DNA of 64,000 bases from Scheffersomyces stipitis CBS 6054 (taxonomy: Eukaryota; Ascomycota; Pichiomycetes; Serinales; Debaryomycetaceae): contig NC_009048.1 of assembly GCF_000209165.1 (NCBI RefSeq), positions 62,001 to 126,000 of the forward strand, given 5' to 3'. Below are positions 27,466 to 37,956 of the stretch, one piece after another. Position 1 is the stretch's first letter. Every line of letters begins with the position of its first letter. The position numbers and the translations under genes are program-made. A model generated the notes under the pieces. The model was given only the letters and a program-made list of their open reading frames with translations, had not been told where the DNA came from and did no database searches.

Positions 27466-28929
27466 CTAACGACTGCCATCGTTGCTACTGCTTCCTATGT
27501 TACCATTATTGTTGTTGCCATTATACCCATCCCCGTAGTATTGGTTGTTCTTGTAGTATGGCTTTTTGTACTTCTTGGATTTATTCTTCAAAATGTTATC
27601 ATCTGGTATGATGATGTACGGGTTGTTCAAGAGTCGCCTCTCAGTATCTTTATCATACGGAGGAGCAGTCAACGGCATGGCTCCGTACCCATAGTAGCCC
27701 TGTGGAGACATCATAGGAGCCCCATAGAAGTTGGGTGGATACCCTATGGGAACAGAACCACGAGAAGGCGGTATAGGACCGACCCGTCCCGGATGGCTGG
27801 GTGGAGGATAAAAGCCGTTGGCTGCGTTGAAAGGCTGTGCACTGTAGTTTATAGGCATCTGAATTGACATTCCCATGGGATTGTAGGGCATGAAGCCTGG
27901 ATTCACATCGCTGGATGTGTTTCCATAGCCTCCGCTACCACTATTGTTGTAATTGCCATAGACGTCCTGCTGATATTCGTCGATATCATTATTGCTATAT
28001 TTGTTGAAGTTGACATTGACATTGTTATTATTATTATAATTGTTGATCGTGTGGTACTCTGTTTCGGCTCGTTCATCTTCTTCAATATCGGCTTCGTCTT
28101 CGTCTTCATCGTCCTGACCTCCCTGGAAAATCTGCTCTCTTATCTTGTTGTACAATGCTTCCTTTGATGCTCGTTCTGACTCCATCTTGGAAGAGTCCGA
28201 AATAGACACTTCAGAAGGTGTACTGACATTGGAGTCCACGGGAACAGGAGTTGTTTGCAAAGAAGAAGCTTCATCAATTGGTGTTGGGGTTTCGTTTTTG
28301 ACAGAATCATTCTTCTTGATAAGTACCTTGGGCTTGATAGGTCCACTGGCTTCAGTATTCGAACTTTCCCCTTCTACTCCAGCTGTAGTACTGCTGCCCT
28401 CCTGATCCTGACCGTGGTGGAGCTGTCTCTGCGAAATTTCAGACACTTTCCTGAAACTCCGGTTGTCTGAGTCTTTGGCTAGAAGCTCGCCGAATTCTAC
28501 ATAGTTGACTCCATCACGACGAGTCACAACTATCTCGTTGGAAGTGTTATTCCAATGGCCCAATCTATAGTAATGGCAGAGTTGGTGGCTTAAGAGTCTA
28601 TAATACGAATTGCGAAGAAAATGTGCTTTAATGGTATACTCTGGGTCTGTTGCAGTAGTCTTACGAATTTGTGGATTTGGTGCTGATTCTGCTCCAGTCT
28701 CTGGCACGGAGCTCGCCTTTAGTTCAGCCTCTGGCTCTGGTTCCAGTTCATTTGAAACTGAATTGTTGAGAGCATTGATAAAGGCAATCAAATCCTTCTC
28801 GAGTCTGAGCAAGTATAACCGGTCCTGTTGTTTGGCTACTGCTGTCACTATTGACGGAGGTGGAACATCCTTGTTGGTGGAATCACCTCGGCTGGGACGA
28901 GCCGGTATTCGCTGGAAATTGGATGTCAT
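27466..28929 (-). CDS. RBS1: R3H- and SUZ-domain RNA-binding protein (Rbs1-like)
   Basis: 487 aa (S. cerevisiae Rbs1 457 aa), a cytoplasmic RNA-binding protein linked to RNA polymerase III assembly. The N-terminus LYLLRLEKDLIAFINAL and NSYYRLLSHQLCHYYRLGHW form the R3H domain (about residues 38-150, with a Glu/Pro-rich insert). A SUZ-type motif ASKEALYNKIREQIFQGG follows, around residue 260, then an acidic stretch (DDEDEDEADIEEDE). The C-terminal half is Asn/Gly/Pro/Tyr-rich and prion-like (NYNNNNNVNVN; YYGYG), ending in Asn-Gly repeats. Divergent from UFD2 across 567 bases. Confidence 0.88.
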   Translation of the reverse strand: MTSNFQRIPARPSRGDSTNKDVPPPSIVTAVAKQQDRLYLLRLEKDLIAFINALNNSVSNELEPEPEAELKASSVPETGAESAPNPQIRKTTATDPEYTIKAHFLRNSYYRLLSHQLCHYYRLGHWNNTSNEIVVTRRDGVNYVEFGELLAKDSDNRSFRKVSEISQRQLHHGQDQEGSSTTAGVEGESSNTEASGPIKPKVLIKKNDSVKNETPTPIDEASSLQTTPVPVDSNVSTPSEVSISDSSKMESERASKEALYNKIREQIFQGGQDDEDEDEADIEEDERAETEYHTINNYNNNNNVNVNFNKYSNNDIDEYQQDVYGNYNNSGSGGYGNTSSDVNPGFMPYNPMGMSIQMPINYSAQPFNAANGFYPPPSHPGRVGPIPPSRGSVPIGYPPNFYGAPMMSPQGYYGYGAMPLTAPPYDKDTERRLLNNPYIIIPDDNILKNKSKKYKKPYYKNNQYYGDGYNGNNNNGNIGSSSNDGSR

Positions 28930-29496
28930 CGCAGGATAATCACAAAAAGTTGCTACAGGTCGAATTTATGCAGATATTGGTAGTATAGATGTGATATCTG
29001 GTATAATTTGACAATTTTTCACCGTCTCCTATGGAAATGAGATTTCGGAGAAAGTCTGGATATTGTTACGCCTGGAAACGACTGAAAAATTCAACAAAAA
29101 AGTGGCCAATAGAAGGAGGGTTTGACGAAATCAGTCCAAACCTCTTTGCCAAGTAGTGCTTTCTCGTTCAATGAATTAGCCTTCAATTCCGAGCTGTCTT
29201 GCCTGTCTTTGGGTTAGTTGAAAAAATAACACCAACTTTATCTTGTCAAAAGAGAAAGACGGATATCTACGTTTAGTTGGCTGTACTGCATGTAACCACC
29301 TGAACAAAACCCGACTCTCCACGAAACTGATTTGAAATGATTAGATATAGCAGCGAAAAGTAACTCTAGCAGCATAGAGAAAGTTTCTATTTGTTTTATA
29401 TTTTCATTTTGTTTCAGATATTGCTCTTTGTTAGTAGAGCAATTGTCAAGAGACGTCTCTAGCCTTTCGTGCCGAAATCAGCATATTTGAAAGGTA
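28930..29496. other. Divergent intergenic region RBS1 / UFD2
   Basis: 567 bases, AT-rich. It has T-rich and A-rich runs (TTGTTTTATATTTTCATTTTG near 29392) shortly upstream of the UFD2 ATG. No ORF or RNA gene was recognised. Confidence 0.5.
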
Positions 29497-32400
29497 ATGT
29501 CTTCTGCGGACGAGGTATGTATTTAGTAGTGGCAAAATGCGGTTGAAAGCATCAGAATCATATCAATTCATATTAATGCCAATCAGATCAACTGGCAGAA
29601 ACCAAATTGGTAAATAAAATTTAAAAGTATCGAAGGAATTCGTGTGTTCCCAAAGTCCGTGAATGCAATATTATAAAAATACTTCGGAATAGATCTAGAT
29701 GAATACTTCAGATATGTCAGTTTCAAACATTGTCAATGTGAATTCACAACTATCATCCAAGACGGTGGTTGGCAGATGTGTTCTGCTTCATATTATCTTG
29801 CAATTTGTATATGAATGATTTGTCATATAGTGATATGATTTCTCTTGATTCAACGTCGCTACAGAATTCTTACTAACAATTCCTTCCAGATCAGAGCCAA
29901 GCGTTTGGCCAAATTGTCAGCGCAGCCTTCGGCAGTCAATAATGGCGATCTGCCCAAAGCATCTACTCATGCAGATTCAGCATCAATACAAACTTCAAAC
30001 CCAGCACCAGCAGCTGCTCCAAAGCCAGTTGCAATCCCAAAACAGCCTGTAGTGGTTCCACCTAAAGCTCCTAAAGAAATTGTAACGCTTACTGAAGAAG
30101 AACAGCTTGCTGAATGGATGAAGCTTGAAATCGAAAATATCTTTCAAGTTACCATCAACCCACAACATAACAACAAAAGCTTGGTCTATTTAGCCACTTT
30201 GGTTTCGGACCTCGCTCTGTCGCAGAAATTGTTGGGTCCATCCGATCTTGAAGCCATTTTTATGGAAGTCTTGACGGACTTGGGAGTTCCTTCTCCAAAC
30301 AAAAGCCCTATTGAATATCTCTACAATGTTTATCATAAAGCATATGGTACCAAGAGAATATTGCCCGTTAAATCACCTTTATACAACTCCAAAATTGCCA
30401 TTATCAATGAAATCATTAGGTTGTCAGTTTCGTATGGACTGATCAGTTTTCAGATACCAGACATGTTCCTTAACAACGACCTTGCATCTTCCATTCAACT
30501 ATTTATCAGGAGAGGTCATGACTTAACTCCTTTCTTGATAGACATCATTCACTCCAGCATCGAACAGGACTGCCTCTTAGATATCTTGAACATCATCTTG
30601 CCTACTTTGAGCGTCCAGTTGTATTCAAGTAATTTACACGACAGAACTTATGCGAACACTCTCTTGTTGTTTGAGTCTTTGGTCAATATCAAACCAGTAG
30701 CAGCAGTATTCTCGCAGGTTGAAGGTTTCCAGCCTCCTTCTCGCGAAAATGCTTTAGATTTCGAGCACAAGACGATATTGGGTTCTATATTGAGATTGTC
30801 ACCACTTGATGAAAAGGTTAGTATGTCATTGTTTGCTTCTGACCCAAGTCCTATTCAGTTGAATGGGCTTATGGAATCGATGCAAAATGAGTACAAGGTG
30901 TTGATTGAGCGTCTTTTTTACATTGTAGATAAGTTGATCCGTGGGTCGGCTGAAACTCGTGAAGCGTTGTTAATTTGGTTTTCTGAGTTGATTAATTTAA
31001 GTCATTTGAGAAGAGGAAGTCATGCCGATTACGCCAAACTTCCTTCGGATGCCATCATGTACAACATCTCTATTATTCTCATCAAGTTGAGTTTGCCATT
31101 TCTAGATTATCCTACCTTTTCCAAGATAGAGAAGATCGATGTCGATTACTTTTCTAAGAGCAAATTGCTTAACATTACTGAAGAATCCAGAGTTAACTCG
31201 AGCATTGCTGAGGCCGACGAGTACTATAAGGAAAAGAGCGAATTAATCTCTCCCAACTTCATATCAACGTGTTTTAATTTGACGTTGACGTATTTGCATT
31301 ATGGAATGGGTGGTATCTATATTCACTACGATAGATTGAAGAACACAGTTAAACAACTCAACGAGAGAATAGCCATGATTAACTCACCTGTCTCACCTCC
31401 AGGAGTCAATCCAATGCAGCTCCAGTTCATGAGACAGCAGCTACCAGCATTACAAAAGAGTGTTCATAAGCTGAAAGCTACTATGCATGCGATTACAGCT
31501 CTTTTCAGCTTCAGACCTTTGCAACTAGAAGTGTTCGACTTCGTTGTTGGGGCCTGTACTTTTATTACAAAATTAATTGATCCTTCACACACTTATCCAA
31601 AGTCAAGATTGCTGATTCCAATCTTCAAGATTGACAAGGTTTCTCAATTGGACGATCACGATTTCTTGAAGACTAAAACACCAGAGCCTTGGAAGTATTA
31701 TCCTGAGTATATCTTGGAAGGCATTATTAACTATTGTAAGTTTTCTGTGAACTTCCGTGGGTGTCCATTAGTGTTGAACGATGTCAAATTACGTTTGTTT
31801 GTGGAGTTTGCAATCGTTCTTTTGAGGTGTCCGGAGTTGATAGGTAATCCTCACATGAAGGCTAATCTTGTAGAATTATTATATATTGGTGTAATTGATG
31901 GTGACCGTGGCTTCATCACACCAATCCTTTCTGAAAACAAGTTGGTCATGGACAACATCTTATATTCGTTGTTGGATTTTTATGTCATGGTAGAAAAAAC
32001 TGGAGCTCACACTCAGTTCTACGACAAGTTTAACAGTCGTTATTATATTTCTGTCATCATTGAGCAGTTGTGGAAGAATCCTATCTATCGTGGACAGTTG
32101 ACCGACTACTCTAAACACAATGTGGATTTCTTCATCAGATTCATTGCCAGAATGTTGAACGATACGACGTTTCTTTTAGACGAGACATTCAATGAGTTGG
32201 AAAAAATCCATGATTGCCAAGTTGAATTGAAGAATAGACAACAGGGTCAAACCAATGAAGAATTAGGTACCGATGAAGAACTTTCTAACAAGTTGACAAG
32301 TGCAGAAAGAACAGCCAAGTCTTATATGGGCTTGACCACTAAGACAATGCAATTGTTCAAATTGTTTACCAAAGAAGTTCCTCAAGGGTTTGTGTTGCCT

Positions 32401-33012
32401 GAGATTGTAGACAGATTGGCAGGCATGTTGGACTACAACTTGTCTGCTATGGTTGGACCAAAATGTTCGAATTTGAAGGTTGAAGCACCAGAGTCTTATG
32501 GGTTTGAACCCAAGAAGACTTTGGCTGATTTGTGTGAGATCTATTCAAATTTGGCCAATCAAAATAAGTTCGTAGTGGCTGTCTCTCGAGATGGTAGATC
32601 TTTCAATTTGGCTTATTTTGAAAAGGCAGAACAGATCTTGACTACAAAGACATATGTCGACCCAAAGATTATCAAGACGCTTATCAACTTTGCGAAAAGG
32701 GCAGAAATACAAAGACAGGAAGATGAGGATGAAGAAATGGAGTTGGGAGAAGTTCCCGACGAGTTCTTGGATCCTTTGATGTACACAGTGATGGAAGATC
32801 CTGTAGTTTTACCCACTTCCAAAATTAGTATCGATAGGTCTACGATCAAGGCACATTTGTTGAGTGATCCTACTGATCCTTTCAACAGAATGCCTTTGAA
32901 GATGGAAGACGTAGTGGATGATGTGGAGTTGAAGGAGAAGATTCTTGCCTTCAAGAGAGACAAAAAAGCAGAACGGATAGCAGCTAAGTCTGACGATATG
33001 GATGTTACTTAA
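29497..33012 (+). CDS. UFD2: Ubiquitin chain elongation factor E4, U-box (spliced)
   Basis: Exon 1 is 29497-29514 (MSSADE), the intron 29515-29889, exon 2 29890-33012; 1046 aa. Splicing gives MSSADEIRAKRLAKLS. Ufd2 extends ubiquitin chains on Cdc48-bound substrates. After an Ala/Pro-rich spacer (to about residue 75) comes the Ufd2P core: FERKTILG-like FEHKTILGSILRLSPL, VERLFYIVDKLIRGS, NLTLTYLHYGMGG, LQLEVFDFVVGA, FYDKFNSRYYISVIIEQL and FIRFIARMLNDTTFLLDE, all strongly Ufd2-like. A C-terminal U-box (about 960-1030) reads PDEFLDPLMYTVMEDPV, then DRSTIKAHLLSD, DPFNRMPL. A frame open through the intron from 29845 has no ATG before the acceptor and is not the start. Convergent with RPL35. Confidence 0.95.
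29515..29889 (+). other. UFD2 intron
   Basis: Donor GTATGT at 29515-29520, branch point TACTAAC at 29871-29877, acceptor CAG ending at 29889: all canonical for budding yeast. Length 375. It joins codon 6 (GAG) to ATC in phase 0. Confidence 0.93.
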
Positions 33013-33338
33013 GCATAATCTGCTGATGATTAATTGGTACTGGTACTACAAGATTAGTTAGTTCAATACGAAGTTCGAATACATGTTAAAGACAATAGGG
33101 TCATGTACTTGAATTGATACTCTGTTCATATTCATAGCGTAAGACTATTCTGAGTTTACGATCACAATCTCCTCTATCTAGTCCAACTACAAGAGAAATT
33201 ATTTTTTACATATATTTAAACATTATAAATACATATGTATGTTGTAATGAAAAGGTTTATTAAAACGTGAGAATTCCTTCCTAAAAATACATTAAGACGC
33301 CCAAATGATAGTTATTATTGATTTTGAGGTTGAAAAAC
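33013..33338. other. Convergent 3' flanks of UFD2 and RPL35
   Basis: 326 bases, strongly AT-rich with several TATATA-type efficiency elements near 33208-33240. Expected to hold both 3' end signals; nothing else was recognised. Confidence 0.5.
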
Positions 33339-34135
33339 TTAAGCCTTAATAGCGAACTTTCTTTGTGGGAAGGCGATTCTTTGCTTTCTGGCCTTTTCGG
33401 TTTCTTGAGATCTTTCGAACTTGGTTAATTGTCTTCTGATAGCTCTGGTCTTCTTGGCTCTCAAGTCCTTTGGTTGGTACTTCTTACCAGCGTAGAAGGC
33501 TCTGACGTTTTCTCTTTGGTTCAAGTTGATGACAGTCAAAACTCTAGCGATGTTCTTTCTGACAGTGTGGATTCTTGGCAAAGAAGGCTTTTGCAACTTT
33601 TGGACCTTCAAGTTGGCCAATTCCTTCTTCAATTCAACCAATTGTTGAGATAATTGTTCCTTGGACTTGGTTCTTAATTCGAAAGTTTTGACACCGGCCT
33701 GTAATATGTTAGTATATTGTTTGAAAATCTGTTGGTTGAATACAGCAAACGTAACGAATTTGGATGTAGCCTTTCCTGTGATCTCATAGTGACTTCGTCG
33801 TTTGTCCGAGAGTTCTTGATGACTTTTCTTTAAATGGTGGAATATATTGGTGAAATTTTTCACCTCTTCATGATAGTCTACTTTTACACTCTTTATACTG
33901 AACAGCTTGAGCTGGATGTTGCTGGCTGTCTCTTCACTTGTTGACAGTATGAGTTGTTCATAGTTTTACTCTATTCTTCTCGTTATGACTTATCTCGTTA
34001 ATTTTTCAGATGACAACTCTTTCTCGATGAATATGGGGACTACAAATGCTGGGATTTCGAGAGACGGTAGGTATTCGTTGTTTCGCTGTGATGCTGCTGC
34101 ACTCGTCTTATGTCTTAAGGGCTAGTACATACCAT
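33339..34135 (-). CDS. RPL35: 60S ribosomal protein uL29 (L35), spliced
   Basis: Exon 1 is the ATG alone (34133-34135); the intron is 33699-34132; exon 2 is 33339-33698. The product is 120 aa, the same length as S. cerevisiae Rpl35, beginning M-AGVKTFELRTKSKEQL and ending AFPQRKFAIKA. Rpl35 sits at the peptide exit tunnel and helps recruit SRP and nascent-chain factors. The splice after the initiator codon is also seen in S. cerevisiae RPL35. A frame runs open through the last 165 bases of the intron and would give a false 174-aa protein. The upstream region carries a CACGTG plus AGCCCTAA pair (see 34408-34433). Confidence 0.96.
33699..34132 (-). other. RPL35 intron
   Basis: Donor GTATGT at 34132-34127 directly after ATG, branch point TACTAAC at 33714-33708, acceptor TACAG ending at 33699; 434 bases. 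The branch-to-acceptor distance is short. I looked for a box C/D snoRNA inside and found none convincing on the host strand. Confidence 0.93.
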
Positions 34136-35033
34136 TTTGATTATATGAACTATTGTTGACTAGTATCAGAGGATTGAAGATTGAAATGTATAATGAAAAT
34201 TTTTTTAACAGTACAGACTGATTCTCACGGCCAGGGTAGAGGATTTTTCGGTGCATGCACGTCTCTGCTTAAGTATGGAGATGCGAGGTCGCATAGTTAG
34301 ACGGAAGCTGTGGGATGGGTGCGGGTAACTGAGACTGTGTATAGAGATGGAGTGTTGGAAGTGTGCATATAGAGCTCAAGAGCAAACTGAGATTTGGAGA
34401 TGTGTATCACGTGTATCAGGGCTGGAGCCCTAACGTAATTCAGGCTGCTGTGAGATAAGAGATAAGATCGAGGCCCAGGAGATGAGAGAAGCCGACAAGA
34501 GTGCAAAATAGAGGAAAAGCTGAGGTAGATACGAAGGTTATGCTTCTTAAGTTTCTTCAGTTGCGGTAAAGCAGAAAGATCGAGCAACAATCACATTAAT
34601 ATATGCTGATTTCATGCTGTTCTTCGCAGCAATTTCAGATTCGCCTGGTATTGGCTGGAAGGTTTGGTCCAATAGATTCGTGCTATTCTTAGAAGTGTTT
34701 CAATTATTTGATCAAGTAGTATATAGATCTGAAGTCTACCGTATCGTAAATATCTCGATCTCTGTGCTGTAGATCACATTCAATGGCCGCTTCTGTACTT
34801 CTCTAGACGGTATCTGTTCTGTCTCCCCGATCTCTTTTGTCAGATGACTTCTTGCTCACACGTCTTCGTCTCTTCCCTTCTCTTGTGCTTCAAGTCAGTC
34901 ACATCTCATTACGGACTACAGACACGTACTAATTATATAATAGCATTACATGTATACTGATATATAGCAGGCAGAGCCCGCGGCGAATTGAACACTTTTA
35001 CGCTGTTGGAAATGCCTTTTCTACTACAACTAT
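34136..35033. other. Intergenic: RPL35 promoter and ARF1 3' flank
   Basis: 898 bases. The part nearest RPL35 carries the CACGTG/AGCCCTAA pair and a T tract. The ARF1-proximal part is CT-rich (TCTTCGTCTCTTCCCTTCTC near 34863). No gene was recognised. Confidence 0.6.
34408..34433. promoter_or_regulatory. Cbf1/Tbf1-like ribosomal protein promoter module
   Basis: CACGTG at 34408-34413 followed by AGCCCTAA at 34426-34433, 273-298 bases upstream of the RPL35 ATG. The second site is half of a perfect inverted repeat AGGGCT-GG-AGCCCT (34418-34431). In Candida albicans ribosomal protein promoters are bound by Tbf1 (RCCCTAA) and Cbf1 (CACGTG) rather than Rap1. The match here is by motif and position only. 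Confidence 0.65.
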
Positions 35034-36777
<1,744 letters not shown>

Positions 36778-37956
36778 TCATTTACCGACGTTAACCTTAC
36801 AGTTAGAAAACTGCTGTAATGCCCGGATAAACACAGCATAGATCACATCTTTGTTCTCAGGCTCCCAGTATATCTCGGACAACCGAATGTGCCATGGCGG
36901 ATAATCCTGGAGATCCAACAGCGGCCCAAAGCTGATCAACAAGTCCGGCTCAGGTCCGACAAGCTCGGCTAGCTCTTCGTCAATCAAGTCAATGGTGATG
37001 TCGTTGACCGAGAGCTCGTTGTTCTGGGCCAATTCACTCATAGTCTTGGTTAATTCTACGATGGTAGGCTTTCCGTCCTCCCGTGACAACAACCAGATCT
37101 CCAAGTCCACGTCTCTCTCTGCGGAGTTTACCTGAGTTTTGCCGGTATGGCTGCTGTAGATGACGGTATTATGGTGGGGGATTCTAATGGCGTAGCTCGG
37201 AATCAAGTCAGTGCCAAAATAGGCTGCTAAATTCTTCAGAATATAACGGTTTAGTTGGGCCAAATTTCCCTTGTTTTCTACAACAACACCGTTGTACTCG
37301 TAGATTACCAAGTGAGGAATTCCGGCAGAGACCGTCCAGGCAGCAAGCTCGGAGATCAGTCCGATCAAGCCGTCAATGCCGCCGTTCTCGTCGTCGTCGT
37401 CCTTCAAGTCGAGAATACACGAGATCACTCTAGGAATCTTGGCAAGTTTCGACACGTCATCACGGATCAACTGCGGCAGCTTGTTTGGGTAGTATGTCAA
37501 TGTATAAAACTTGAGCACCATCTTCCTGTAGAGATAGTTCACATTTTTGTAGATGGAAATCATAAAGAAAAGCAGAAGCAATACTAAATGGTTGGCGTAG
37601 AAAATGATGCTGGAGTAGGCCAGAGTAGATTCATCCATCTGCTTGTGTCTAAAGTCGTTGATCAAGTCGCGAGACACATCATACCAGGTCTTACCGCGTA
37701 TCGTATTGGGTGGATGCTGTAAGCTTTCGCTTTGATACGAATTTTGCTCTTGAGCTAAGACACCTGGGCTCCCCTTTTGATGGTTTTGACCTTGATTTTC
37801 ATTCACATTCTGATTCTGGCTCTCACCCACATTCTGAAGAGATCCACTCTTTCCAGTTTTCACTCCGCTGGGGCCGACGTCCGCAGATATGTCCACAAGC
37901 GACGTACTCGTGTTGTTGTCGTTTCTCACGTGGTCCAGAAGCTTCGAGCTGGTCAT
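36778..37956 (-). CDS. NUS1: cis-prenyltransferase accessory subunit (Nus1/NgBR)
   Basis: 392 aa (S. cerevisiae Nus1 375 aa). With Rer2/Srt1 it makes dehydrodolichyl diphosphate at the ER for protein glycosylation. Seen: polar Gln/Asn-rich N-terminus, a membrane segment near 115-140 (HLVLLLLFFMISIY), LAKIPRVISCILD, a diverged prenyltransferase fold, and the family's C-terminal block PPWHIRLSEIYW. Nus1/NgBR proteins end with an RxG motif needed for activity; here the end is CKVNVGK, so Asn takes the place of Arg (codons at 36781-36801). That may be normal in budding yeasts. It is divergent from the glucose sensor across 2.5 kb. Confidence 0.9.
   Translation of the reverse strand: MTSSKLLDHVRNDNNTSTSLVDISADVGPSGVKTGKSGSLQNVGESQNQNVNENQGQNHQKGSPGVLAQEQNSYQSESLQHPPNTIRGKTWYDVSRDLINDFRHKQMDESTLAYSSIIFYANHLVLLLLFFMISIYKNVNYLYRKMVLKFYTLTYYPNKLPQLIRDDVSKLAKIPRVISCILDLKDDDDENGGIDGLIGLISELAAWTVSAGIPHLVIYEYNGVVVENKGNLAQLNRYILKNLAAYFGTDLIPSYAIRIPHHNTVIYSSHTGKTQVNSAERDVDLEIWLLSREDGKPTIVELTKTMSELAQNNELSVNDITIDLIDEELAELVGPEPDLLISFGPLLDLQDYPPWHIRLSEIYWEPENKDVIYAVFIRALQQFSNCKVNVGK

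Noticed and set aside
29845..29889. Upstream extension of UFD2 from a TTG at 29845
   Set aside because: It lies inside the intron, spans the TACTAAC branch point and has no ATG; the spliced start at 29497 gives a better N-terminus.
33699..33863. N-terminal extension of RPL35 giving 174 aa
   Set aside because: It is intron sequence that happens to be open; the branch point and acceptor lie within it, and spliced length matches the 120-aa family.
33815..33905. Box C/D snoRNA candidate in the RPL35 intron (TTGATGA ... CTGA)
   Set aside because: It is on the strand opposite the host gene, box C is imperfect and there is no terminal stem.
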